DNA from: Acanthaster planci
Taxonomy: Eukaryota > Echinodermata > Asteroidea > Valvatida > Acanthasteridae
DNA length: 64,000 nt
Assembly: GCF_001949145.1 (NCBI RefSeq)
Contig: NW_019091411.1
Coordinates: 1,140,328-1,204,327, forward strand
Direction of reading: 5' to 3'
Positions 40,815 to 53,160 of the stretch are shown here, one piece after another. The first letter of the stretch is position 1, and each line of letters begins with the position of its first letter. Under the pieces are notes generated by a model that made no database searches, was not told the DNA's origin, and saw only the letters and a list, made by a program, of their open reading frames with translations. The position numbers were made by a program, and so were the translations under genes.

Positions 40815-43608
40815 GTAAGTACTTGACATTGAATTGACGTCGTCTACGCTGCCTGATTCTGTTGCATCATGGCGTGATCGTAATCACGGGACAATGATTA
40901 CGGCATTGTAAATAGCAATTTACTTCACAAGCACTTTTGCTGAAAGACCTGATGGAATGGTGTACGCCGTGCAGAAAACATTGAAGTTTGACAGCTTCTT
41001 TTTAAGTGGAAAATAGGCCTCAGAGTAGTGCAAGGAGGCCTGAACCATTTTTTTTTTAATTTTAGGCCCTAATTTTTAAAAATCATTTTAGGCTAGTAAC
41101 TGATATCGGAGAAGTCGTCATGCCATCAAAAACAATTTGATTTAAGTTTTAATTCCATCAGACTAAGTTTTAGTTAGGCCTATTTTTTACCATGTTTACA
41201 CACGATCATTGGTTGTGAAATTCTTAAAATTAACATCTTTTAAAAGTCTTTGTACTCCCTATTTGTGCCTTGTTTCATTGAATCAATGGCGACTTCAGTG
41301 GAATTTAAATAGAGGATCCAGGCCTACAGCATCAGGAAAAGACAGATGTGAATTACAGATTGCTAAATAATGTCAAATGAATAGTGCCCTCACACATTTT
41401 TGCATGTCCCTGCCATAGAAATACTTAACTTAAAAAGAAAACGCAGTGAGCATGGTGGATATTGCAGTGCGAACAGATGCGAGTAACTTGGACCGTACTT
41501 ATTGCGATTGACAACTTTGGATATTATCTGGCGAAAGTAGGGTCTGAACAAATTCACACTGGCAGGTTTTCAGATAATTAATAGCCTCCCAAACTAAAGC
41601 TCTAGAATTATGTTGATGGTAATTAGACTTATCTACGATGTGGATGAAAAGTGCCTCGTTCCTAATGCACAGGGTTGGGTTTGAATTTGCAGGCTATCAT
41701 AAGGTTATCTAAATACTACAGTCGTGCTTTTTAGTGTCAACAAGCATCAATACTCACAAGTACAAATGTAGCGTCAACAACTTGGAAATTTATACCCCTG
41801 AAGATTTAGAAGTGGCTTAATTGTATTTTAGAGACTCTCCTATCTGCCACTGTATAAGAGAAATAGCAGATTTGCTTCCACATGCTATCAGGAAAATGAA
41901 AATTCGTATGGGGGCCGCCATCTTTTTTTTCTCTGCTGTCCACGCGAAAACAAGATGGTTGCAGTCAGGCTGCATGAGCAGGCCCTATTTGTGGCTCAAA
42001 TTTCAACACTCAAATATCATTTCGATGATGCGATACGTTGAATATGATATGTAGGAGCCAGATTAATATTGTTTATGTAAAATATTTGCATAAATAGGCT
42101 TGATTAAGTTGTTGACACTCGTTGACGCTTGTTGACGCTAAATTTTCCATGAAATATGCAAATTAGACAGCCGCATGCGTGCTGTTACCACTGGTTGACA
42201 AGCATGGCCGTCAACATTGTCGGCAGCGTAGGAGAGCTGCTGTAACCATAACCTGGAGCTTTGAAGGCCAATCAAGCAGTATTAGACTCTGTCCAATACT
42301 TCAGCACGATTTTCTTGAAACTAAGTGAAGTTTTCAGTGTCCTGAGTTTAGAAAGTAACAATCCCTTGTCCTCAAGTTTGGCACTCATGTCAAACTATAC
42401 TAGTACAGAACCGGCATGTATGTGTTTATAGTTGTGCGTGCATGGAGATTTGTATTATTACGTCATAGATTTAAGCAACTTTGCCAACCACTGGTAGTGA
42501 TGCACATGCACCTGCCTTATTTGCATACATATTTCATGGGAAAGGTCCAATAGTACATGGCTTTAGTCTTTGCAGCTTGTACATAATGTGTAAGTGTGTG
42601 GTTTATTGAATTGTTGACACTTAATGACATGCAAATAAATTTGTAACCAACTTTTTGTTGAAATCTTTTTCTTCCAGCATTGGGCGCAGCCTATGGAACG
42701 GCAAAAAGTGGCACCGGCATTGCAGCAATGAGTATCATGAGACCAGAACTCATCATTAGATCTGTTATTCCTGTTGTCATGGCAGGAATCATCGCGATAT
42801 ATGGTGTTGTTGTTGCGGTGGTTATTGCCAATTCGCTCTCCGATTCGGGATATTCGCTATACAAGTAAGTAGTGTGACATTGGCCGATCACAGTTTACAT
42901 GTAGTTTATTAGAAGGCCATTTTTCCAACTATTGAGTACACTTTCTTGCATGCTCATAGTTCACTGTCATAAAAGAACCTCCCCTGATGAAAACTGCATT
43001 TAAGAAAAGACACTGATGTCAAAATTGACATCTCCAAAAAGGGACCTCAAGATGTGAATAAAGATGAAAAGTGTCACAATTTAATCATGAATGCAGTTGT
43101 GGATGAATGGATGTGAATTACGATAAGCGAGTAATCCCTTTCTGCTTGAGAGTACATGCTTGCTCTGTTCCATCTTTCCCTCAAGAAATTTATAATAATA
43201 AAATATGTGTATTCACCACAGTATGGTTTGTAAGGTAATCCAACTGGTAAAAGACAATTGAGTGAAAGTTTCATGTTGCGTTGATTGTTGGACGAGGGAA
43301 TGCTGCTTTATTCGCAAAGGACTTGTTGCCGTGTTCCAATCTTCAGAATTCAAGCTTTAACTTCGTGATTTCTGGTCCTATTTGGCCTCCTCCCTCCTGG
43401 CAGGAGCTTCCTTCACCTAGGTGCTGGACTGAGTGTTGGCCTGAGTGGTCTGGCGGCAGGCTTTGCCATCGGCATCGTAGGCGATGCGGGTGTACGAGGC
43501 ACAGCACAACAACCTAGGCTCTTTGTCGGCATGATTCTCATCCTCATCTTTGCTGAAGTCTTGGGCTTGTACGGTTTAATCGTCGCCTTGATCCTGTCGA
43601 CCAAGTGA
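40748..43608 (+). CDS. ATP6V0C: V-type proton ATPase 16-kDa proteolipid c subunit, 3 exons
   Basis: Exons 40748-40814, 42678-42864 and 43404-43608 join in phase to 459 nt (152 aa). The protein forms the proton-carrying rotor ring of the V0 sector, acidifying lysosomes, endosomes and secretory vesicles. Four hydrophobic helices are visible. Helix 2 has [13 protein letters not shown]; helix 4 has the proton-binding Glu in [19 protein letters not shown]. The block from [20 protein letters not shown] through QQPRLFVGM to the final LSTK is identical to the human protein as I recall it. Start [20 protein letters not shown] is the only ATG that fits; context AAAATGA. Complete and unbroken. It is divergent from GLYR1, 2.25 kb away. 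Confidence 0.98.
40815..42677 (+). other. ATP6V0C intron 1
   Basis: No coding sequence. A YY1-like GCCGCCATCTT lies at 41914-41924, a threefold GTTGACrCT repeat at about 42110-42141, and an imperfect inverted repeat (about 42143-42205 against 42476-42545) around GCAAATTAG/CCATGAAATATG and ACCACTGGTTG blocks. Confidence 0.5.
42678..42864 (+). CDS. ATP6V0C: ATP6V0C coding exon 2
   Basis: Starts after CTTCCAG and ends AA|GTAAGT, encoding [20 protein letters not shown] through SGYSLYK. The loop SDSGYSLYK differs in length from human NDDISLYK, which is normal for this variable loop. Confidence 0.98.
43404..43608 (+). CDS. ATP6V0C: ATP6V0C coding exon 3
   Basis: Starts after CTGGCAG and encodes [15 protein letters not shown] through ILSTK then TGA at 43606-43608. 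Carries the essential proton-translocating glutamate in IFAEVLG. Confidence 0.98.
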
Positions 43609-46600
43609 GCAGAGCGTTTGGGGTCAGCAGTAGCGGGTACATATTCTCACAACAATATTAAAAAAAAAAAGAAGAGAAAAACGACACCACAAAAAATTAC
43701 AAAATTTTTAGAAACCCATCGTCTAATGTCCCGGCTACACTTTGATGCGTTGCATTCATGAGAGTGTTTTATTGAATCCCTTACATGACATGTAAAGATA
43801 AGAAATCACTACAAGTTACAAAAAGCAATGGAAGATCCTGTGATGTTCACTTTAATATTTTAAGTGTGGCCTCCCTGTGTTAAATGTTAATGTTAAAGTG
43901 CATGTCACAGGTAGAATATATTGTAATATTAAAGAGTATAACCTTCCCATTGTACAGCCATTTCAGTTTTGTTAAAGAATTTAATGTCATGTCATTTTTT
44001 TAAATGAAATTATAAATCAACCATAAGAAAATTTGGAGTTACAGATTAGTTGCAAGGAATTTAAAGCAAGTGTGAGATAGAGGGAACCTACACGCGGTAG
44101 GGTGATTGCGTGCCATGCAATGCATAAGGAGATATTTATTCAACAAAAAATTGAGATGGTCTAAACAAATTATGAATGCCACAAAAAGTCTGATGCGCAT
44201 AACGGGGGATGGCAGACAATGGCACAAAATCATAGTGAAAATCGGTGTTACACAATTTGACAGTACTTGTTCCTACATTCTCTTACTATTTTTAGTTTAC
44301 AGTTTGCCCATTAACAATTTCTTGGATAAAAATATTTTTGAAGTGTTATCTCTGAAAGATTTGGTTGGTTATAAACTTGGCAAAATTCAGATTACGAACA
44401 TTTGAAACAAGTAACAATTTAATGTACTTGTCGGTAGTTAAAATTGTGGCGAGTTGATTACAGTTCCTCTGTTTTGTTACATTTCAGAAGGGGTCAATTT
44501 TACAAGTAGACAGAATTCATTTGTTGTGTATAGAATTGTAAATTGTCCATACTTTAGCCTGTAAATTGCAGCACAGGAAAGAGGCCATTTAAATGACGAT
44601 GAATGGGCTACTAAAGCAATATTATTCTTTTTTTTTTCTTTTCTTTTTTTCCTTTTTTTTTTTGCAATTCAAAGCTGCCATTATGTTAGGCCATGTGTGT
44701 TCTATTTTGTAGAGCTGCTCAAGCACAAAATTTGCTTAAGCACAAAAAAAGTCTGCTTAAAAAACAAAGGTTACCTGCACAAAACACAAAATCCATGTGA
44801 TTGTCATGCTAACCAAAAGACAGGTGAATACCATTCCAAACCAATATACATCACATGGAGTTTTGGCTGGTAACCTGATTCTACAAGCAAGTTTTTTTTT
44901 CACGCTTAAGCAAATTTTGTGCTTAAGCAGCTCTATGAAATTGGGCCACTTTATGTCTGAACAAAAATAGTTAAAAGATTGCATGCTTAATAAGCATTTC
45001 CATGGAATTTTCATGTTAAAAGGCCCCAAGTACTCCCAGCAGATTTCAAGGCCAGATGCATACGAAGAAACATTACAATTATGCCTTTAGTAACTGCTGT
45101 ACATTCTATCTGAAACTATTCATAATATACAGATGTAAACTCAGTATCACTAATCAAAAGAAACCTTCATTACCTAATTCTTTTTGCCCCCTGTTCATTC
45201 CTTTGTATGTAAGCCAGTGTCATCATAGATTTTGGATGCATTGCATTGATTGACAAATCCCCTCTTGCTGCATAATTAGTTGATAGAGTTATTGGTACTG
45301 CACAGCTCCTAAGAGGTTCATGTTGTGAACAAGTGTACATGTAGGTATATCTTGCCTGCCTGGGTTAAGTATGGAGCACCTGATCTGCATAAATTGAAAC
45401 ACTTGTGAAATCCCCCAGTATACATGTATGGTGTTACGTGCTGTTATGGAAAGTGTAACATCAGCATAGCATCGACACTTTAGTTGTGCTGTTGATTTTT
45501 ATATCATACTCCAGATATCCGAGTTTTGATATGCAAGTACTGTGCACGCACACATGTATGAACAGCCTACATTGCGTAGCATGTGATTGGGACTCTATTA
45601 ATGCTGTTTTCCTCTGTAACTTACATTCCTTTCCAGTTGTGTGTTAAAGCAAAAGTGTGGATGTTCCATGTTTTAGAACCAAATGCTATGTGTTAACCAT
45701 GAAAGACCGAAAATAACACGAACTTAACCTGTTTAGGAATGAGTCACAATTCTTGTCATTTGGAGCCCAGACTACAAATTGATTCAAAGGCAAAGTAGGA
45801 ACAAATTGATCATTACCTGATCAGAGACATCCCTGGACTGCTCAAGTACATGTATCACATCCTGTGGTTGTGGCTTTTTCACAGAGCCTAGTACAGGGAT
45901 GACTTGTAATTGATACATGTCATTTCCAGCAACTGAGGAACACATTCACAAACATATTTGCTGGTAGACCTAGTGAACCTTGAACTCCCCAACACTCTTT
46001 GTTGAGATCTGTAACGGATACTTGGTGTTGGACCTGGTGGCAGAGTCACAAATGTTGGTGTGGGGGGGAACTGTGTACAAGCATGCAGCATTTGAGAAAT
46101 CCATTCCTGAAGTGCTACAAGTGTTGTGCGTGTTTAGGCTACATTCAAACTACTTGGCTGTGGCTTGTAATTACTGGGCAGTCTATGGCAGTGGCCACAG
46201 CCATTTCCCATAGTCATGTGTAATTTCAACCCACATCCAGTGATTTGGACATGGCTTTATAATTCACTTCCAATGCATTGTATTTCACATGCCTTTGCAG
46301 TGATGTGCATGTGTAGAAACAATGTGTTGTCCTAGTCTGTATTGTGGTCTGGTTCTAAACCACACAGTGTCGAAAAGTGCACACGGCTTTCTTTTCAATG
46401 TTACTCTGAATTTTCATGTCAAACAGGTTAAAGGGAGACCAGTGAAACTCTGGTTAGAGTTTTTAAAAACAAATGGCAAGTAGAAAGAGGTCTCATGTAG
46501 AGATTCCCTGTAGACATATAATTGTTCCTTTTGTTATGTAATCGTGGTTGTAAGTCAAGTGTTAAAATATCAAATACTTTTAGTATATAATACGTAGTTC

Positions 46601-46735
46601 TCCTTACAGCTTCCACATAGTGTCCATGGGTATGGTGTATTGTATGGCTAATCTGTTGAAGACAAACTGATGTAAATGTACTGTTGATATGAGTCTATTT
46701 CCTGCAGTCGGTATATATCAGGAAGTTACAATAAA
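43609..46735 (+). other. ATP6V0C: ATP6V0C 3' UTR (proximal and distal ends predicted)
   Basis: A proximal ATTAAA lies at 43928-43933 and a strong distal AATAAA at 46730-46735. No ORF of note lies between. Whether the message reaches the distal site is unknown; a hairpin MITE lies within the interval. Confidence 0.35.
44710..44935. mobile_element. Hairpin MITE, family E
   Basis: Left TAGAGCTGCTCAAGCACAAA ATTTGCTTAAGC is mirrored at the right by GCTTAAGCAAATTTTGTGCT TAAGCAGCTCTA. Arms of about 32 bases, near perfect, flank about 160 bp. The outer TA may be the target duplication. No ORF. Confidence 0.88.
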
Positions 46736-49170
46736 GTATTGTGATCAGTTAAGGGTTTCATTTCAAGTACAGAAGTTCCTTCTTGACTGCATTGTCATGC
46801 CTGATTATTTTAAAGCTTTGTCTAGACAAAACTCACGGAGGCGCTAGCATCGTGGTTTTCAAGAATTTTCGTTCTGAGAGTAGCGTGTGAACATTTTGGG
46901 CTCTGGAGAGATTTTCGGCGGGTGAAAATACCCCTTAAGAATCGCATAGAGCATAGAGGGAGAAACGGAAACGGCTGAAGTGGAAGTAAGTCTACGTAAG
47001 CAGTAGCAGTTGCATGAATAGCCGTGCCCTTGTGTGATCCTGACCGTAGGAAACGTCGTTGTGTGTAAGTGCCATCTCGTACTTCGTTCCAAATATAATA
47101 ATGACAGAAAACTTGGAATATAACAGCTTGTATATTTGGCACTGTAACGAAACTCACTGAGTGACCCCCCCACCACCACCACCACCACCATCTTCTTGCC
47201 TTCCCCATACTCTCTAGCTAATTATAGAATGTATGTTTTTTCCCCAAGGTCGTCTAATGGTGTAATGATGGAGGAGGGGAACATGATTTCCTCGTCGAAC
47301 TAAGTCCCAACCACCGCCCCTCATTTGAAGTTTTAAACTGCACAAACCACAGTTTGAAGAAAACTGTGTGCGCCCCGGATGTCCCTTCCAAAGTTACCCT
47401 TCCAAAGTTTGAGAGGGGTAGGGGTTCCCCCTCCCCCAAAAAGAGAAATAAGAAATGGGAGGGTAGAGATGGGCTAACGATTAGGTCGAAAACACGTTAC
47501 AACAACAACTCCACCCAATGAAAATTGCGTTCAACCGTTCTTGTCTAGCTTGACAGTTGACTGAACAGACATTTCGATTTTCCAGCTTTACCTCGGCATG
47601 TAATATTAATAGATGCACATTCTCACTTTATTCACTTGATCATTACGTGCGCATGTGCATGTGTGCAGGCGTACAGTATGGCACGCCAAACGCTTAAGAT
47701 TAATTGTTCCATAAATATGCCTCGTATTTTTAAAACTGCAGCCTATAGCGTTATGTGCGACGTCCAGCAGGCTTTTGCGATGTTCTGCATAAATATGTGC
47801 AATATCCGATGTGTGTGCGTGATGTTTGAACTTTAATTTTTGTAAGAAGCTGTTTATTGGTGTGCACTCTTTGAACAATTTTTATTTAATTCAAAATGTG
47901 TGCAGTAGTTTATATTTTATGAGCGATCTTTACGAATAGGTTTGATGTTCTATTTTCAAGCTTAAGTAGACGTCTGGAGATCGTGCTTGTTAGGGATCCA
48001 GACAATAAATACTGAAATGTGGGATGGCAATGAGAGGTGATGGGTAATTTAGTCGTGCAAAACTTGGCCACAGCTTTATAAAAACACACGGCTGTATGGC
48101 CCAGAGAATATCAGCCTTTGTAGCCGCTTTCCTAGGCGGGTCTTGTCTATCTATCGCTCGGTCGGTTTCTGCGGTAAGGCATTTATAAAAGCAACGCAGC
48201 GGGAACCGGTCGTTTAACAAATTTCACAAGTGCGGTCCGTCACCAGAATTTTATTTTTTGCCTTGGACTTGACCAAAGGCAATAGGATTACCTGCTTAGT
48301 TAAGGGAGGCTATTTTCAACACAGGAGGTGGTAGTTCACATGCATTTATAGGTATGATCCCTTCCAGACGACCCCGAAAAGTTCACGATTTTTACTTTCA
48401 CTGAACTTTATGCATCCATCCAAACGATTGAAATGGAAAATTTAGTTTCATTACTCAACAAATACTGCAATAAACACTACAAAGGATAATCGCTTCAGAC
48501 AAAAATCTGCAGGTGTGTAGGGGAACAAAATTTCACAACTCCCGCCAACCCCAGTCCACGTTACTCACGTCGTTTGAATTAGAAATAGCGCCCACCTTTC
48601 ATCTCAGGTTTACACTACAAGTTCACTGAACAAAACAGTGCAAAATCGCAGAGAAATGACGCTTCTTGGTGACGCTCAGAAGTCTCAGGAACCAAGTATC
48701 AGTGCGTGGTTCACTGGAAATAAAAAATAATAATCACAAGGAAAACTTTTTGTTCACTGTCATGAGTGTTTACCGAGTCATTTTTCTTAATCCTCACTCC
48801 CCTCATCGTCATCGCACGTTACTCGAACCGTTAATTTGATATAGCGCCCTCCTTTTATCTCCGGGTTGCTTTAAAAAGTGACATTGCGTACAGGTTGCAG
48901 GCATGCAGGCATGGTTCGGATGAAAGAATGCCATTTCAATAGAAGCTCTAACCGCCTCTTTTGTGGTCAGGCAAATAATTATCTTGATTTCGTCAAGCCA
49001 GCCTGTGCAGGTCCTTTCTCTCGCGTTTCCCTTCGATCATTCATTACAGGAATGTTTACTGAAGTGATGGTGTCTGTTGGACGGCCGAAGTTTGTCACTT
49101 TTCTGGCCAAAATATTAGTCCGCAAAGTATTCTGAACTCCAACCTCCGGACGTCCCCACATTTTTTTTCT
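46736..49170. other. Intergenic, no gene seen
   Basis: Contains a (CCA)n tract near 47167-47190 and two direct copies of a unit with CGTTACTC...ATAGCGCCC at about 48560-48610 and 48819-48870. Open stretches at 46820-47208 show no domain. Confidence 0.45.
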
Positions 49171-49179
49171 TCTCAGACA

Positions 49180-49840
49180 CTGGTATCCTTAGGATTCGAC
49201 GATCGTACCAAAGCTGGAAGGAATCCAGTCTTTTCCTATCTGCTGACTCATCTTCCAGGGTTCAGAGCCATATAATACCACAGCAAGGGCTGTTGATTTT
49301 ACGAATCGAACCATGGCAGGAGTCTTCTTTTCAACAGCGTTGCTGTTTGAACTACACTCCAAGCTATTGGCAGTCTGCACTTTATCTCCTGGATTCAGTA
49401 GTTTTTTATGTTAATGATGGAGCCTATAAACTCAAAGCTTTCCATTTCAATGCACTATCAAGAGAAAAGTTTGCATCCGCATCATTCCATCCTTCATCTA
49501 TAACCGCAACTTTGGTCTTCTTTGTGTTAAGAATTAGTCCCTTCTGTTTTACTGCTTTCAACAGATCCATTAGTTCCCTGCTTTTGTAAACTAGGGCGGT
49601 ATCGTCTGCATACCTGAGATTTGTCATTCGTTGACCACGTAAAGTAAAACCTCCGTGGAAGTCTTCCAATGGCATCTGTCATGGTACTCTCAGCATAAAC
49701 ATGTAGATATTGAAGAGATGAGGAGAAAAACTGTGCCTTTGTCTGACGCCTCTGCAAATTTGGACCCAGTCAAACTCGGAGTAGCCTATTTTCTTTCTTC
49801 TCATCCTGACGGCAGATTCTTGGTTTTCGGTACAGCTCCG
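49180..49840 (-). mobile_element. Decayed LINE reverse transcriptase fragment
   Basis: On the minus strand, across two frames, one reads FDWVQICRGVRQRHSFSPHL, then DFHGGFTLRGQRMTNLRYAD DTALVYKSREL (YADD catalytic box at 49612-49601), KKTKVAVI, and finally ALAVVLYGSEPW. This order (RGVRQG, YADD, NxxKTK, LYGSE.W) is that of non-LTR retrotransposon RT. Frameshifts and lost ends make it non-functional. Confidence 0.85.
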
Positions 49841-50735
49841 CTACATGAGCGGGGAAACCTATTCACCTTATGATGTTCCACAAATCTTGATGGCAGACAC
49901 ATTGGTCATCGCAAATATATATAGATTGGACATTGCACCTCATAAAACAAAACATTGAATTTTGATAGGTTTGGCGTGCTATAGTACCCTGCGGGCAATT
50001 CCGTGAGTGATGCCGCCCTTCGGCCTTAAATTGTAAATAGCACCCTCTGTAAGCAGGGCATGCCCACAACCGTGCTTCCGCACCGTGAGCGCTACTGCCC
50101 AGGTTTGAATTTCATTTTGGTCAGGAATCTGGAATCAAACTATTAAAAAGCGTCAAACAAAAAGGGACGGGAAGGAATGCATTTTCTCCATCGAACTTGT
50201 ATCTCTTTGAATATCAGCCCAGTGTTATTTGTGTTTATGCAAGGGCACTCTCCGAGTATTGATACAAGAATTTGATTGAGCTAAAGCGCTGCTGCTCACA
50301 GATTCTGTGTGTTCATCAACGTGTCTTTAAAGATTGGGCTGCCAGTAACAAGCGAAATCGTGCGGGGATATAAGGCTACAAATCTTTCCTCAGGGGGTTT
50401 GTCTTCGGCCAGCAGGGGGTTGTGATGCGGAATTTGTGATGGGAACGGGCATATCAGTGGCGTAGCTAGGGCTAAATTGCCGGGGGAGGGTACCCACAGA
50501 CATAAAATACCTATTTTGTGTCTGTGGGGACACCCGGGTTGCACATAATAATAAATTTTTGTTCAAGGGGGCACGGCAAGAAAATAAACTGCTTTTGTTT
50601 CCTTTCATAACTTGGTATTGTACATTATAGTTGGCATACGGCGGCAGTCTTGGCAGTCGGGGAGAGCAGTTTGAAAATATCCCAAATTCCACCTTCTGTA
50701 CAAAAAGTACGTGTTATTATAAGAAGAAGGAAATA
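49841..50735. other. Intergenic, repeat-like
   Basis: No gene. A CAGTGGCGTAGCTAGGG phrase at about 50454 resembles a hAT-type terminus but no partner end was found. Confidence 0.35.
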
Positions 50736-50859
50736 ATTGAGGGGGGGGGGCTGAGAGGGAGTAACCAAACTGTGGTGGCGCCTCATTTCCATTCCAAGTT
50801 CTGATTGGCCAAGATAACTTCTTAAGGCCTGTCATTTCGGCAAATGTGACGTCACAAAT

Positions 50860-51173
50860 AGCGCAATATTTACGCTTGCGCAAGTGTAATTCTCCAAGTT
50901 TTTCACGTCCGCCTAGCGCCTGCGGGCCCGGGCCTGAGCTAGCTGGCCAGCTAGCTCCGCGCGACGACGCCGCGCGCATATATATGTACGTATAGTACGT
51001 GTGCAACGTCATAGTAGTAGTTAGCTTTGGTTGCTGCGCCGTAGCTGTGCAGTGGGCCTACAATTATTGTACAAAAGTATTCACTCAGATTACGTCTGTT
51101 GCCTAACGTGCTTTCGATGTCACGTACAGCGTGAAGATTTCCAAAATCAGAGAATTTGGTTGAGCCATGAAAG
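50860..51173 (+). promoter_or_regulatory. CpG-rich promoter-like region with possible first exon
   Basis: The most GC/CpG-rich patch of the right half (around 50905-50990, with AGCTAGCTGGCCAGCTAGCT palindromes). It is followed by a candidate start and donor GAGCCATGAAAG|GTAAGG near 51165-51178. It could be the first exon of the NSUN7-like gene 6.4 kb downstream, or of a non-coding RNA. Only composition and the donor support it. Confidence 0.3.
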
Positions 51174-51179
51174 GTAAGG

Positions 51180-52344
51180 TGTTTTTTTCCTGTACGCGCA
51201 GCAGCAAGTTACCTCTTATTTAAGACATTGTCAGTTGGACCATGGTTTTGCCACCTCCGTGGTTGGACGACGCAGTGTACCTCTACCGGTATGTAATCAT
51301 TCTCCGACGACCACCGCAGTCAGTCCATGGACGGTACTCCTTGGATGGCCTCAACGTACATGTACATATAGGCCTACTCTGCTAAAATGACCAGGAGCAA
51401 ACGACTCAGAACCCACGTTGGGCAACACCAACCTTACAATGTATAGAAGGCCTTCAACTGTAACATGTATGACAAGAGTGCGTTTTTTACAGTTGCAGGA
51501 GGAAACATTAAGGGCCTAGCCCCGGTCGTATGTGAAGGCATCAGTGACCGTGAGGGCATAGCCGTGGCTAAAGTTTGTGTCTTTCCAAAATGTCATCATG
51601 TAATTCAGGAAATGTTTTGCATTTGGGCTGTCCTAAAACTTGAGTTTCAAGACAGCTTTTTCTGCTCTATTAACTTAGCCTAGGCATACATGTAGGCATC
51701 TATTTCTACAGGTCTCTATGGTTAAGCTGCTAACTTGTGTCCCTCAAGTTTGATCTTCCTTGTTTCTATCTGTCTATCCAAAATACATTTCTGGTCTGCA
51801 CAGATAATTTGACAGTGTTCGTTTCTCACAAGTTACATTGGTACTTTTCAAACTAAATTTATGGAGGATGTAAAATCATCCAAATAGGCCTAATGTGTGT
51901 CCTACAATAGAAGTCTTAAATGTATGGAATGTTTGGAAACTTTTGTTTGACTGACACAGAAAAAAATACTCCAGGTCATGAAAAAATTAGGCCAAGTTGT
52001 TATTTTTGTGGAAGATGGGAGGACTGAAACATGATTTCACTTTTGACGTAAGCAAATTTTGCCAAGAAAGGGAATAGATTTTCTTGACCATTTTGCTGAT
52101 AATTTTGTTTCTTTTGAAGCCTTCACTCTGTCTAATAGTCGTTTTCATTTGCATAATATACAAGTAGCTACGTTGTTAGAAAAAGTCAAAATAATCAAAA
52201 ATCAAATTTCAGTGGGAAAAAAAAAGAAGAAAAGAAAAAAAGAATGGAGGAAGGCGGGGGGGAGGAATCGGGCAAAGAAGAGAAAGTAATTACTGTGTTA
52301 GTATGTGGTATTAAAAATAGTCCAGTTACAGCAGTTTATTCTTG
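51180..52344. other. Intergenic or 5' intron, no gene seen
   Basis: No coding support on either strand. An A/G-rich run lies at about 52215-52290. Confidence 0.4.
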
Positions 52345-53160
52345 AAGATATAACGTTTCACACATGGACGGACACTTTGTTTCTTAAATGTCAAAATTAA
52401 ATTCAAAACACAATTGAAAATTACCTGCAATGTATTAAATACTTTTCAGTTTAGTTTTAAAAAATTTCATCACCTCTTAAAAATGAATGTAGTGTAGATA
52501 ACACTGAAATTTATTTCAGAAAAATATTAACGTTTGTCACTGGCCAGACATCACGTTTGTCACATGGACTGTTAAAACGTATTCACATGGACAGACATTT
52601 GTCTGATTTTTTAATTAGAGCATCAAAACAGAATTGGTCTCAAACCAAACTTGTTTGTTTTCAGTTTTCAAAGTCATTTTCTTAAAAAGACTATTTAACT
52701 TTAGCTAAAATGAACACTATTGTCACATGGACAGGCATAAGGTTTGTCACATATACATATAACTGGGGACAGACAGTCTTCTCGCTTTCGTTTTAGCATT
52801 ATGAGCCAACTTTTTCTAATGAACTGTTCGTTATTTTATTTAATTTGGTTTTTTGGTAAATTTATATGTACTGATAAGATACATGTACGCGTAAGTCTTC
52901 TAAGACTGTTACATTTAGAGGGAAAATAGTTGTGACAAACGTTACAAAATAGTGGACAGACATTTGCAATTCTTAAAATCAAATCTCACTTTTGTCATTT
53001 CATAGAAAAAACAACCACAGATATGATGTACATGTAAATTACTATTGTAAAAACTTTTCTCAGGAAAATGTATGTTTTTGTTCAGGTTATCTGCTCCAGA
53101 AATGGCAAACTCAGCCTGTTTCATGTTTGTCACTCTGTGGACAGACACCGTGACGTACGT
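52345..53160. repeat. Diverged array with a GTTTGTCAC...TGGACAGACA motif at about 190-bp period
   Basis: The core GTTTGTCACATGGACAGACA or its parts recur near 52352-52374, 52530-52600, 52720-52780, 52930-52965 and 53125-53148. Spacing is about 180-210 bp, with A/T-rich filler of similar composition (for example TTTTTAATTAGAGCATCAAA). One unit carries the first part inverted (GTGACAAACG). Looks like an old tandem repeat. Confidence 0.55.

Noticed and set aside
46820-47208. 128-aa minus-strand open frame near a GC-richer patch
   Set aside because: No homology, no splice partners, and part is a (CCA)n-derived Trp run.
51090-51105. RFX X-box (GTTGCCTAACG) in the candidate promoter
   Set aside because: Only one half-site fits; the second half lacks the GYAAC core.
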